Shown: positions 43,552 to 52,018 of the stretch, piece by piece
Position numbering within the stretch: position 1 is the first letter of the stretch
Layout of the letters: each line of letters opens with the position of its first letter
Source of the DNA: Woeseiaceae bacterium
GTDB lineage: Bacteria > Pseudomonadota > Gammaproteobacteria > Steroidobacterales > Woeseiaceae
DNA: 53,327 nucleotides
Direction: 5' to 3'
Assembly: GCA_030066655.1 (NCBI GenBank)
Contig: JASJBE010000019.1
Span: 1 to 53,327, forward strand
The notes under the pieces: generated by a model
What the model saw: the letters and a program-made list of their open reading frames with translations, nothing else
Told to the model about the DNA's origin: nothing
The model's database searches: none
Position numbers and translations under genes: made by a program

Positions 43552-45162
43552 TCAGGCGTAGATCTTCTTCATAAGGGGCCCGACTTTGCGCATGCCGGCC
43601 AGCGCCATAGTCGTCAAGACGCCTGACATCATCGCGCCGGTCACGCCACAGGTCAGCGTGTCCTGCCCCGTCAGCCAGAGGCCCTTGATCCGGGTTCTCG
43701 GCCCCAGCCAGTCGAGCTGCAGCCGTTCCGGCGTGTGATCCAGGCCATACAACTCGCCGTGACGGTAGCCGGCGAACCAGTTTGTCGATAGCGGTGTCGA
43801 GACTTCGTAGTAATCCACCTTGCCCTCGAGCTGCGGCAACTTGTCGTAGACATAGCGCATCAGTCGCCCACCGAGTTCATCCTTGAACTGCTCGTAGTCA
43901 TCGCCCCGCTTGCCCCAGGTCGAGCCTGCCCATTGTTCGAACCAGGCGTACGGCGCCGGCGCGACGATTTCAATCGTCGCCGTGCCCGGGTGTCGGTTCA
44001 GGTAGTCCGGATCCTTGGCCGACGGGAACGAAAGGTAGACGACCGGAAACTCGGCGTCGGGGCCTTCCTCGAAGGCGTCGACCGCCGCGTCGTAGTCGTT
44101 GGAGGAATAGATCCAGAAGTTGGTCTTCGGCAGGCCCAGTTCTTCTGCCGTTCCCTTACACCCGATGTAGACGCCCAGGTGCGCGAAGCTCGGCTGCACC
44201 GATTCCATCTGCTTCGCGTATCCCGTAGCGCGCACGAGGTCGACCGGCAGCAGGCCGGCAAAGGTATTGTGGATGCCGGCAGACGAAATGATGCAGTCAC
44301 AGTCTATCCGGTGGCCGTCTTCCATCTCGACGCCGGTGACCCTGCCGTCGACCGCTGTAATCGCATTGACGCGAGCGTACGTGAAGACCTCACCGCCGCT
44401 TTTCTTTATCTTCGGGATGATCGTATCGGCAATCTTCCAACTGCCGCCCACCGGGTAGAAACCACCGTACATGTAGTGCCTTGCGATCATCGCGTGCGCC
44501 ATGAACGCCGATCGCTTCGGCGGCAGACCCATGTCCCCCCACTGGCCGCACAACGTGGCAATGAGGTCCGGATCGTCCGTCAGTTCACTGAGCACGTCCC
44601 AGGTTGTTCGATACAGGCTGTCCGGCGTCTTCATTCGAGCCAGCGGCGCCGTCAGCTTTCGCTGCCAGGGCTTCATGACGCGCTGCATCGCCTGGCCGAA
44701 CATCGCGCCGCTGGCTTCGTTCAGCAAGCCGATGTAACGATCGATCGCGTCGACTTCGTTGGGGAACTGCCGGATCAGGTTGTCGCGGAACTCCCGCTTG
44801 CCGGCCATCGCATTAAAGACCTTGTCGCCGACGTAGAAACGATCGTACTCGGCATCCATCGGCGCCCAGTCGAGATTACCGTCGGAGAGAAAATCAAACA
44901 GCTTGCGGGTACGCGTCGGCGCACCCACATCGCCGATGTAGTGCACGCCGACATCCCATTCGTAACCGTGTCGCTCGTAGGAGTGCGTGTATCCGCCGGC
45001 CGTGTAGTGCTGCTCCAGCACGCAGACCCGCCAGCCGAGTTCGCTCAACAGCGCAGCGGTCGTCAGCCCGCCCATGCCCGAACCGATGACGAGGGCGTCG
45101 TACTCGCCGGCCAGCCGGTTGGGCCGGTAGCGCTTGCCGATTCTAAGCGGACTCGCTCTCAT
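43552..45162 (-). CDS. FAD-dependent oxidoreductase, CrtI/RetSat-like
   Basis: Flavoprotein of the phytoene-desaturase/all-trans-retinol 13,14-reductase superfamily. The 536-residue protein shows the FAD motif VIGSGMGGLTTAALLSELGW, the following Glu in CVLEQHYTAGG, and GYEWDVGVHYIGD. The C-terminal part GLWLTGQDTLTCGVTGAMMS is the second FAD-contacting region. Bacterial members may saturate or desaturate polyprenoid or lipid substrates; the substrate here is unknown. No carotenoid synthesis genes are near. It follows the DPP4-like gene by 24 bp on the same strand. Confidence 0.88.
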   Translation of the reverse strand: MRASPLRIGKRYRPNRLAGEYDALVIGSGMGGLTTAALLSELGWRVCVLEQHYTAGGYTHSYERHGYEWDVGVHYIGDVGAPTRTRKLFDFLSDGNLDWAPMDAEYDRFYVGDKVFNAMAGKREFRDNLIRQFPNEVDAIDRYIGLLNEASGAMFGQAMQRVMKPWQRKLTAPLARMKTPDSLYRTTWDVLSELTDDPDLIATLCGQWGDMGLPPKRSAFMAHAMIARHYMYGGFYPVGGSWKIADTIIPKIKKSGGEVFTYARVNAITAVDGRVTGVEMEDGHRIDCDCIISSAGIHNTFAGLLPVDLVRATGYAKQMESVQPSFAHLGVYIGCKGTAEELGLPKTNFWIYSSNDYDAAVDAFEEGPDAEFPVVYLSFPSAKDPDYLNRHPGTATIEIVAPAPYAWFEQWAGSTWGKRGDDYEQFKDELGGRLMRYVYDKLPQLEGKVDYYEVSTPLSTNWFAGYRHGELYGLDHTPERLQLDWLGPRTRIKGLWLTGQDTLTCGVTGAMMSGVLTTMALAGMRKVGPLMKKIYA

Positions 45163-45186
45163 ACGTGGCTCTCGCGGCGCGTAGAC

Positions 45187-47424
45187 TCAAGGGTCGAGGT
45201 GTGTCTCGAAAAACGTCAGCGTCTTGCTGATCGAGTGCTGTCCCGTGCCGGGAATCCGGATCAGCGAATGCTTGCTGCCCGGATAGGTCATCGAGTCGAA
45301 GTCCTTCTGCTGCGCCTGCAACTCGGCGAACAATTTGGTGCTGTTGGTAAACAGCACGTTGTCGTCAGCCATGCCGTGTATCACCAGCAGCGGCGACTTG
45401 AGGTCCTGGACGTACGGGAAAACGCTCCCGGCTTCATAACCCTCCGGGTTGTCCTCAGGCGTGCTCATGAAGCGCTCGGTGTAGTGCGTGTCGTAAAGCG
45501 TCCAGTCCGTGACCGGCGCGCCGGACACGGCCGCCGCAAACACGTCCGGCTCCTGCATGGTCGCCATCAGCGCCAGGTAACCGCCGTAGCTCCAGCCGAA
45601 AATCCCGAGCCGATCGGCATCGACGTAGGGTTTGCTCTTCAGAAACTCGACGCCCGCCATCTGGTCGACGACTTCGATGTTGCCCAGGCGTCGGTAGATC
45701 GGCGCGTCGAACTCAACGCCGCGAAAGCTCGTGCCGCGATTATCGAGCGTGAACACGAGGAACCCGCGATTGACCATGATGTGTTCCAGCGGGTCACGCC
45801 AACGCTTCGTTACGCGCTGACCGGACGGGCCGCCGTAGACATACACGATTACCGGGTACTTCTTCTCAGGATCGAAGTCGGCCGGCTTGAGAAATTCGTA
45901 GTAAAGGTCCTGGCCATCCTCAGCCTTGATCGTGCCGTACTCGATGTCCGGCATCTCGTGCACGTACGGCGCAAACGGATGGCTGCTGTCCAGGGCATTT
46001 TCTTCGATATATCGAATCAGGTCGCCGTCCGCGGAATGCACGGCGACCTGCGTCGGTGTGGTCGGGCTCTGGAAGACGTCGACGTAGAAATCGCCGCTTT
46101 TCGCGAAGACCGCGCTGTGCCAGCCTTCCCTCTGGCTGATGCGTTCAGGCTTCGATTTGTCCCTGGCGTCGAAACTGATGCGGTAGACATGCCGCTCGAG
46201 CGGGCTCTGGGCCGTCGCGGCGAACACGACCTCGCGCGCCTCCTCGTCGACGTGCAGTACCGCCCGCTGGTAGCGATTGCCGGTGACTTCCCAGTCGCCC
46301 GCGGTTAGCGGTTGTATCAGCTTGCCGTCGTTGTCATACAGGTACAGGTGCTTGAAACCGCTGCGCTCGGAAGCCCATATGAATCCGTCGCCGGATTGGA
46401 GAAAACTCAGGTCGTTGTAAAGACTCAACCACGTGTCCGCTGTCTCGGTCAGCAGCGTCCTGGACTGGCCGTTGCGTCGATCGATTTTCAAGAAATCCAG
46501 CGTCTTCTGATCGCGGGACTGCCGCTGCACGGCGACGTGATTCCCGTCCGGGAACCAGTTGACGCGCGCGAGGTAGATGTCGCTGTCGATGCCGAGGTCC
46601 ATCCACGTCGTCTCTCCCGTATCGAGTTCGATAACGCCGAGTTCGACCTCCGCGTTGGGCGTGCCGGTCGACGGATACCGCTGCAGGAATACCTTGAAGC
46701 CCTCGGCATAGACTTCGAAGCGCTCCTCGAGCGTTACGGGCGACTCGTCGACGCGAGCGTAGGCGATCGCGTCGCTGTCCGGCGCCCACCAGTAGCCCGT
46801 CAGGCGATCCATCTCTTCCTGGGCGACGAATTCGGCCATGCCGTTCTTGATCGTGCCGCCGCCGTCAGTTGTAAGCTGTCGCTCCTCTTCCTTGTCGAGG
46901 TCGTAGACATACAGGTCCTGGCTGCGAATGAACGAGACGTAGCGACCCGACGGGCTGAGCTTCGGATCGGTCTCCGTCTCGTCCGTCTCCGTGATGCGCG
47001 TGCTTTTTCGACGCTCGAGGTCGTAGACGTACAGGTCGCCCGCGATCGGAAACAGCAGCAACTTGCCGTCGGTCGAGAAGTCGTAGCCGACGATGCCGGT
47101 GGACCCCGAGATGCGCAATCGCTCGCGTCGCGCCAGCTCCTCATCGGACAACTGCTCAGGGCCACTGGACAAATCCTTAGAGTCGACGAGCAACCGCAGT
47201 TCATTATCGTCCAGGCTGTATTCCCAGAGGTTGCCGCGCTGCACATCGGACTCGCTCGCCCGGATGAAAGTCACGCGCGACGAGTCCGGCGATATCTTCA
47301 GCTGGCTCGGCGACGGGCCGGACAGGCCCGGGGCCTCGAATATTCGCTCTATGGTCAGTGTGTCATCAGCCATCGCCGTCGCCACCAGGAAAAGGGCGTT
47401 GGCCGCCATCAAACGTCGGATCAT
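45187..47424 (-). CDS. Dipeptidyl peptidase IV family (S9B) serine peptidase
   Basis: Secreted peptidase that removes X-Pro dipeptides from peptide N-termini. The 745-residue protein has a signal peptide (MIRRLMAANALFLVATAMA), a DPP4 beta-propeller including the Glu motif EFVAQEEMDRLTGYWWAPDS that anchors the substrate N-terminus, and a hydrolase domain with Ser612 in GWSYGG, Asp in HGMADDNVLF (about 687-688) and His719 in SKHSLIR. I chose the ATG at 47424, which starts a clean signal; an ATG at 47439 adds five residues. It follows the Tat-exported SDR gene by about 25 bp. Confidence 0.95.
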   Translation of the reverse strand: MIRRLMAANALFLVATAMADDTLTIERIFEAPGLSGPSPSQLKISPDSSRVTFIRASESDVQRGNLWEYSLDDNELRLLVDSKDLSSGPEQLSDEELARRERLRISGSTGIVGYDFSTDGKLLLFPIAGDLYVYDLERRKSTRITETDETETDPKLSPSGRYVSFIRSQDLYVYDLDKEEERQLTTDGGGTIKNGMAEFVAQEEMDRLTGYWWAPDSDAIAYARVDESPVTLEERFEVYAEGFKVFLQRYPSTGTPNAEVELGVIELDTGETTWMDLGIDSDIYLARVNWFPDGNHVAVQRQSRDQKTLDFLKIDRRNGQSRTLLTETADTWLSLYNDLSFLQSGDGFIWASERSGFKHLYLYDNDGKLIQPLTAGDWEVTGNRYQRAVLHVDEEAREVVFAATAQSPLERHVYRISFDARDKSKPERISQREGWHSAVFAKSGDFYVDVFQSPTTPTQVAVHSADGDLIRYIEENALDSSHPFAPYVHEMPDIEYGTIKAEDGQDLYYEFLKPADFDPEKKYPVIVYVYGGPSGQRVTKRWRDPLEHIMVNRGFLVFTLDNRGTSFRGVEFDAPIYRRLGNIEVVDQMAGVEFLKSKPYVDADRLGIFGWSYGGYLALMATMQEPDVFAAAVSGAPVTDWTLYDTHYTERFMSTPEDNPEGYEAGSVFPYVQDLKSPLLVIHGMADDNVLFTNSTKLFAELQAQQKDFDSMTYPGSKHSLIRIPGTGQHSISKTLTFFETHLDP

Positions 47425-47448
47425 TTGAGTTTCTCGCATTGCAGGTGT

Positions 47449-48531
47449 TCAGGATTTCAGTCGCTCCAGCACGGCGGCTTCTTGTTCGGGTGTCGGCCAG
47501 CGTCTCGGATTAGCGCGACGTTCTGCCGGCTGGCTCTGCCACCATTCGTGGGTGTCTCGCACAGTATCGGCCAGCGGTCGAGAGCTCAGGCCCGCCTTTT
47601 GCGCGTTGGACGAGTCGATGCGTCGGGAAAAATCCCGGCTTGGAAACATCGGCGTCGGGTACTCGAATTCTTGCAGGATCTCAGCGGACGGCCAGTGCAG
47701 ACGGGAGCCTGCCGTCGTCGTGGCCTTGATACCGTGCATGACTTCTTCACGCGTGACCGGCATTTCGGGAGCCACGGCGTTGAATATGCCCGGCGTATCG
47801 TTCTCGCCCAAAGACACCAGCCAGTGACACAGGTCCCGCACGTCGATCCACTGGGCGTCCTGCTTCGGGCCGCTGGGACAGACGATATCGCCGCCGCGGT
47901 GAAAGCGCTCGACCCAGTACGTGAATCGGTCCGTCGTGTCGCCGGGGCCGACGATGTAAGTGGGGCGGACAATCGTCAACCGCTCACCGAGGATGTCAAT
48001 CGCAACGCGATCGCACTCGGCTTTTAGCGGGCCATAGGTCTGGCCGGTGACCATTTCGGTCGCCGGCGCCGGGGCCGGCAGCAGCGGGCTGTTGATATCG
48101 ACCGAATTGGCCTTCTCGAAATCGTAGACGGCGACTGTGGATGTGTAGATGTATCGTCCGCAACGGTCTTTCAACAAACCGGCCGAATCCGCGACGTGAC
48201 GCGGCACGTAGCCGGAGTTGTCGACGACGACGTCCCAGGTGCGATCGCCCTCCAGCACTGACAGCCCGTCATCGACCTTTGCATCCCTGTTTCCGACCAG
48301 CTGCTCAACCTTGCCACCGTACATGCCCGAGCGCCGGCCGCGATTGAACATGCTGACATTGTGTCCGCGCGCCAACGCGTATTCGATCTGGTGCGGCCCA
48401 ATGAAGCCGGTGCCGCCGAGAAACAGGATGTCCAGCTTCTCGGAAGCCGCCGCGAGCGTGGCATCACCCGGAACCATCGAGGATGCTATCAATGCGGATG
48501 ACCCGCCGATGAACTGCCGTCTTGTAGTCAT
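47449..48531 (-). CDS. Tat-exported NAD-dependent epimerase/dehydratase-like protein
   Basis: Extended short-chain dehydrogenase-type protein of 360 residues with a twin-arginine signal (MTTRRQFIGGSSALIASSM). The mature part starts with a Rossmann fold (ILFLGGTGFIGPHQIEYALA) and keeps the catalytic pair in TYGPLKAECD (Tyr and Lys), with the Thr/Ser region in YIYTSTVAVYD. Export of a nucleotide-cofactor fold by Tat, which moves folded proteins, is consistent with cofactor loading in the cytoplasm. Likely carbohydrate-related, but the substrate is unknown. It leads an operon with DPP4 and the CrtI-like oxidoreductase. Confidence 0.9.
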   Translation of the reverse strand: MTTRRQFIGGSSALIASSMVPGDATLAAASEKLDILFLGGTGFIGPHQIEYALARGHNVSMFNRGRRSGMYGGKVEQLVGNRDAKVDDGLSVLEGDRTWDVVVDNSGYVPRHVADSAGLLKDRCGRYIYTSTVAVYDFEKANSVDINSPLLPAPAPATEMVTGQTYGPLKAECDRVAIDILGERLTIVRPTYIVGPGDTTDRFTYWVERFHRGGDIVCPSGPKQDAQWIDVRDLCHWLVSLGENDTPGIFNAVAPEMPVTREEVMHGIKATTTAGSRLHWPSAEILQEFEYPTPMFPSRDFSRRIDSSNAQKAGLSSRPLADTVRDTHEWWQSQPAERRANPRRWPTPEQEAAVLERLKS

Positions 48532-48748
48532 TTTTATTCTCCTGGTGCCCGGCCCGAGAACAGTCTCGACGGGTCGTGGACGGACGGTGTGGCGCGCAGA
48601 TGTCGATGAATGGCCGAGGCGTTCTCGGGCGCGGCGCCAGATTCGACTGCAGATGCTACCGCATCGACCCCCTTAGTCACAGCTGCGCTGCCGTTGCCCT
48701 CGCGGTCACAAAAACCTGGATCGTGTAACCGAACCTGCCGTGTGCTGC

Positions 48749-48754
48749 TATAAA
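48749..48754 (+). promoter_or_regulatory. Candidate extended -10 promoter for the secreted hypothetical
   Basis: TGCTATAAA gives an extended -10 (TATAAA at 48749-48754, TG one base upstream), 32 bases before the ATG at 48786. The 254-bp divergent gap (48532-48785) holds no credible gene. Confidence 0.45.
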
Positions 48755-48785
48755 AGGTAGTCATCCAAACAGGATATCCAGATCG

Positions 48786-49532
48786 ATGAAAACCCGCGTC
48801 GTAACTGCATTGCTGCTATGCGCGCTGATGGTTCTGCCGTCGCCGGTCGTCGCCGATGACGGATCGCCGCAGGCCATTGTGACCGAGGCCTTAGAGCAGG
48901 TGGAATGGAATCCGGGCCGATCCTGGGCCTACACACGGACCGGCTTCGAGGATGAAACGCTGGTCGTCAGCCGCTTTGACCCCTCCAGAATCGAAGGCGA
49001 TCGATGGACGCTGATATCGGTCGATAACCGCCCGCCGACGCTTGAGGAGACCGAAGCGTTCGAAGAGGAAAAGCAATACGAACAGGACGTTCCGGAAGAC
49101 GACAGCGACATACCGTCAATGATCGATTTCGATTCCCTGTCGCTGGCAGATGAAGATGCGAAAAGCTGGACTTACAGTTTCCAGCCCATCATGGACGGCA
49201 GTGAAGCGGAGTTTGCCGACAAGTTGAGCGGCGAGCTTAAGATCGGCAAACCCAGCGGCGCATTGGAGTATCTCGACATTCGAAATACCGGGTCCATCCG
49301 CCCGGCGTTCGGCGTCAAGATCAGGACGATGCACATGCATTTCGACTTCGCCCCGGCAACCCCAAACGGGCCGCAGGTGATCAGTGAAATCACGGCAGAG
49401 GTCAAAGGTGGCGCCTACTTCCTGGTCTCCTTTGATGAGAAGGAGTCGACGCGCTTCAGCGAGTTCCGCTACGTCGGCGATCAGAGCGAATCGCAGCGAG
49501 GGTCAAACCGGTCGGACGACAGCAGCCCGTGA
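48786..49532 (+). CDS. Secreted protein of unknown function
   Basis: A 248-residue protein with a clear signal peptide (MKTRVVTALLLCALMVLPSP, probable cut after VVA). I do not recognise a family. The mature part is acidic around residues 75-115 (FEEEKQYEQDVPEDDSD), then has alternating beta-strand patterns (AEFADKLSGELKIGKPSGAL; IRTMHMHFDFAPAT; VISEITAEVKGGAYFLVSFD), which suggests a beta-rich lipocalin- or LolA-like fold; this is only a guess from pattern. The C-terminus is Ser/Asp/Arg-rich. The gene is single, with its own promoter candidate and a strong terminator after it. Confidence 0.75.
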   Translation: MKTRVVTALLLCALMVLPSPVVADDGSPQAIVTEALEQVEWNPGRSWAYTRTGFEDETLVVSRFDPSRIEGDRWTLISVDNRPPTLEETEAFEEEKQYEQDVPEDDSDIPSMIDFDSLSLADEDAKSWTYSFQPIMDGSEAEFADKLSGELKIGKPSGALEYLDIRNTGSIRPAFGVKIRTMHMHFDFAPATPNGPQVISEITAEVKGGAYFLVSFDEKESTRFSEFRYVGDQSESQRGSNRSDDSSP

Positions 49533-49551
49533 CAGATTCCGGACCCGGAAT

Positions 49552-49585
49552 AAAAAAAAGGCCCCTTGCGAACAAGGGGCCTTTT
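49552..49585. terminator. Bidirectional intrinsic terminator
   Basis: Arms 49556-49568 and 49573-49585 pair perfectly (core AAGGCCCCTTG) around CGAA. A/T runs on both sides (A8 before, TTTT after) let it end both the plus-strand secreted-protein gene and the minus-strand tRNA gene. Confidence 0.9.
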
Positions 49586-49591
49586 GCTACC

Positions 49592-49667
<76 letters not shown>

Positions 49668-49677
49668 GAGGCCGCGA

Positions 49678-49706
49678 AGTATAGCGGCGCATCCAAGTCC
49701 CGAAAA
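49678..49706 (-). promoter_or_regulatory. Promoter of tRNA-Thr
   Basis: On the minus strand TTTTCG (49706-49701) and TATACT (49683-49678) are separated by 17 bases, and a GC-rich stretch follows the -10, as is usual for stringently controlled stable-RNA promoters. The mature tRNA begins about eleven bases after the -10. Confidence 0.55.
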
Positions 49707-49718
49707 GCCCGGCAGGGC

Positions 49719-50126
49719 CTAATTTCGACGATTTTTGACCCGAATCACGATATCCACACCCAAAGGCTCGGTGCCTTCAGGCAAATCCGGCTGCCGACCG
49801 AGTTCCAAGTCATCGGCCGGAATGTCCTGGAGCTCACCGGTATCGACATTAAAAAAGTGGTAATGGTGGCCTCGGGTCGAGTCGTAAATCCTGCGTATCG
49901 GGTCCACCTTGACCTCACGCGCGATGCCCCGTTCGCCGAACAGGTTCAGCGTGTTGTACACGGTGGCCTTCGAAACCCGGCTGCCCGAACCACGCAGCCG
50001 GTCGATAATCTGGTCGGCTGACAAATGCTGCGGTTTCTCCAACAGGATAGCTGCCACCTCCAGCCTCTGCGGCGTCACCTTGACGCCACGTTCGGCAAAC
50101 AGATCCAGTATGTCTTCTCGCGTCAT
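49719..50126 (-). CDS. Fur-family transcriptional regulator, Irr-like
   Basis: DNA-binding metalloregulator of 135 residues. The winged helix includes VTPQRLEVAAILLEKPQHLS and the recognition helix VSKATVYNTLNLFGE. The PerR/Irr-type regulatory metal residues are present: H34, D82, the HHYH cluster at 87-90, and D101. The CxxC structural-zinc pairs of Fur and PerR are absent, and the C-terminus GVDIVIRVKNRRN resembles that of rhizobial Irr, a haem/iron-responsive regulator. I chose the ATG at 50126; the frame continues upstream through the promoter. A palindrome overlapping its own -35 suggests autoregulation. Confidence 0.88.
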   Translation of the reverse strand: MTREDILDLFAERGVKVTPQRLEVAAILLEKPQHLSADQIIDRLRGSGSRVSKATVYNTLNLFGERGIAREVKVDPIRRIYDSTRGHHYHFFNVDTGELQDIPADDLELGRQPDLPEGTEPLGVDIVIRVKNRRN

Positions 50127-50156
50127 ATCCCCATTCCGCCAAAGAGCCCCGGGGAC

Positions 50157-50185
50157 AGTATAAATGATGCTTAGACGAAGTCTAA
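50157..50185 (-). promoter_or_regulatory. Promoter and palindromic operator of the Irr-like regulator
   Basis: TTAGAC-GAA-GTCTAA (50171-50185) is a perfect inverted repeat that resembles the Irr control element (TTAGAA-N3-TTCTAA). On the minus strand its outer arm occupies the -35 position, 17 bases before TATACT (50162-50157). Binding would block transcription of the regulator gene. On the plus strand the same AT-rich core reads TATAAA and could serve fimT. Confidence 0.6.
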
Positions 50186-50288
50186 CGCCGCCCCGAGAGC
50201 GCCAAAACTGCGCCTCCGCCCCACTTTCCGACATCGCATCCAGGCACGCCAGGTGCCACTGTCACCGTCAATGACAAGGAGGTCATCG

Positions 50289-50822
50289 ATGCTGAAGTTG
50301 TCCGGAGGCTACACCCTTTACGAACTGCTGGTCACGGTCGTCATCATTTCGGCGGTGCTGACGCTGGGCATCCCGTCTTTTTCGGACGTGCTGGCTCGGC
50401 AGCGGCAGCGCGTCGAACTCAATGCGCTGTTTCACGCGATTCATCTCGCCAAGAAGGAATCAATCGTCAGGAATCGCGTCGTTACGATCTGCCCGAGCCG
50501 TGACCTCGAGCAGTGTGACTCGACCACAAACTGGTCGGAAGGCTGGCTCATTTTCGAGAATACGGACAAGGACCATCCGGCACGCATCGACGACGCCGAA
50601 CCGATTGTCGCGCGCCACAAGGTGGGCCGAAACGTCACACTGAAGTCCAATCGTCGCAGCTACACGTTTCGCTCGACACAGAAACGGGCAACCAACGGCA
50701 CCATCGTCGTATGCGATAACACCGCACGGATCAGACCCCGGGCCCTCGTGCTGAGCTATACGGGACGTCCGAGGATTACGCATGACAATCGCTATGGGAC
50801 CCCGTATTCATGCTCGGATTAA
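50289..50822 (+). CDS. fimT: Type IV minor pilin, GspH/FimT family
   Basis: Minor pseudopilin of 177 residues that helps prime type IV pilus assembly. The prepilin-like N-terminus reads MLKLSGGYTLYELLVTVVII: cleavage after the Gly-Gly would leave Tyr, then Glu near position 5 of the mature protein. The C-terminal GspH domain includes ICPSRDLEQC and VVCDNTARIRPRA. A strong Shine-Dalgarno AAGGAGG (50276-50282) fixes the ATG at 50289. It is the first of five minor pilin genes in the order fimT-fimU-pilV-pilW-pilX. Confidence 0.88.
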   Translation: MLKLSGGYTLYELLVTVVIISAVLTLGIPSFSDVLARQRQRVELNALFHAIHLAKKESIVRNRVVTICPSRDLEQCDSTTNWSEGWLIFENTDKDHPARIDDAEPIVARHKVGRNVTLKSNRRSYTFRSTQKRATNGTIVVCDNTARIRPRALVLSYTGRPRITHDNRYGTPYSCSD

Positions 50823-50909
50823 GTAAAGCTTAGACGTGAATTTAGTACCGTTTGTCGGTGCGATTCGCCCGCTCGTCGGGATTCGGGGCGATGTTCGTCC
50901 CAATTCCCC

Positions 50910-50915
50910 TATATT
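50910..50915 (+). promoter_or_regulatory. -10-like box just before fimU
   Basis: TATATT ends six bases before the fimU ATG (50922), in a 99-bp gap after fimT. If used, transcription would start at or next to the ATG, giving a leaderless mRNA. No Shine-Dalgarno is visible before this ATG. Confidence 0.3.
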
Positions 50916-50921
50916 GCGCGC

Positions 50922-51548
50922 ATGACAACGCAAACACGTAAACGCCAGACGAGAAAGTTCGAGCAAGGCTTCACCTTGTATGAACTGCTGATCACGGTAC
51001 TTGTTATAGGCGTCGTGCTCGCGCTCGGCATTCCGAACTTCGCTGAGTTCACTCAGAACAGCCGAATGACGGCCTCGGCGAACGATATGCACGCGGCCTT
51101 CCAGCTGGCGCGCACCGAGGCAGCTCGTGCGAAGAACAACGTAACGATCTGCGCCAGCAACAATGCGTTGGCTGCAACGCCGACCTGCAGCGGAGACTGG
51201 GACGACGGCTACATTGTGTTCTTCGATGACGACGGTAATGCCGCACGGGCAACGACAGAGGCGATCCTTCGCGTACACGGGCCCGCGGAGCGCAACGTCG
51301 TTTTCGCCATCGCCGATGACGCTAAGTTCTTCAGCTTCGCATCGACCGGGCTTGGCCGCGGCGATGTGGGCGGCAACCCGGCGCTCACGCAGATTGTCAT
51401 GTGCGACGACCGCGGCAACATCACCGGCGCCGGCGGCAACTCCGCTGCCCGGCTGTTCGTGTCGACGCCTTTGGGGCGCGCGACCATCGTTCGTGACCAG
51501 ACCCAGATTGGCCAGGCGCTGACTGACATGAGCAAGACCTGTCCGTGA
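50922..51548 (+). CDS. fimU: Type IV minor pilin, GspH family (FimU-like)
   Basis: Second GspH-type minor pilin (208 residues). The leader is long and basic (MTTQTRKRQTRKFEQG) and is followed by FTLYELLITVLVIGVVLALG, the canonical type IV pilin helix with Glu5. The soluble domain has two cysteine pairs (ICASNN/TPTCSGDW and VMCDDRGN/KTCP). Gene order supports FimU rather than a second FimT. The stop overlaps the pilV region, and the gene probably heads a pilV-pilW-pilX unit. Confidence 0.87.
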   Translation: MTTQTRKRQTRKFEQGFTLYELLITVLVIGVVLALGIPNFAEFTQNSRMTASANDMHAAFQLARTEAARAKNNVTICASNNALAATPTCSGDWDDGYIVFFDDDGNAARATTEAILRVHGPAERNVVFAIADDAKFFSFASTGLGRGDVGGNPALTQIVMCDDRGNITGAGGNSAARLFVSTPLGRATIVRDQTQIGQALTDMSKTCP

Positions 51549-51562
51549 TGAGGAAGCTCGAT

Positions 51563-52015
51563 ATGACCATACTCAAATTGCAACGCGGCTTTAACCTGGT
51601 CGAGGTGCTGATCGCGCTGATCATCATGTCGGTCGGCATGCTGGGGATCGCCGGGCTGTATGTGCAGAGCCTGCAGGCCGGACGGACCTCGATGTTCCGC
51701 CACAACGCGATCACGCTCGCCGGCGACGTCGCGGACCGCATACGCGCCAATCCGCGGGCCCTGGACGCTTACGAAGCTGCCACTGGCGCGGATAACGGCT
51801 GCATTGCCGGCACGAAGAACTGCACGCCGGCCGAGATGGCCGGTAATGACATCCTGCTGTGGCAGCAACAGGCTGTCGACACGCTGCCAGCCGGCGATGT
51901 CGAAATAATCTTCGACGACACAGTTACGCCGCCGGAATACGAGATTAACGTGACCTGGGAAGAACCCGGCGAAACACCAAACTACACGGTCACGATTCCG
52001 GTGATGGGGATATAG
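51563..52015 (+). CDS. pilV: Type IV pilus modification/minor pilin PilV
   Basis: Minor pilin of 150 residues. The prepilin signal is MTILKLQRGFNLVEVLIALI, cleaved after Gly before Phe-Asn-Leu-Val-Glu. Later parts match PilV: MLGIAGLYVQSLQAGRTSMF, AGDVADRIRANP and a Cys pair in GCIAGTKNC. I chose the ATG at 51563 because GAGGAAG lies about seven bases ahead; a GTG at 51545 or ATG at 51548 would lengthen the leader and overlap fimU. pilW starts three bases after the stop. Confidence 0.9.
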   Translation: MTILKLQRGFNLVEVLIALIIMSVGMLGIAGLYVQSLQAGRTSMFRHNAITLAGDVADRIRANPRALDAYEAATGADNGCIAGTKNCTPAEMAGNDILLWQQQAVDTLPAGDVEIIFDDTVTPPEYEINVTWEEPGETPNYTVTIPVMGI

Positions 52016-52018
52016 ACG

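Noticed and set aside
48534-48764. Minus-strand open frame of 76 codons upstream of the SDR gene
   Set aside because: No ribosome-binding site or family match; it covers the divergent promoter region and its codon use does not look coding.
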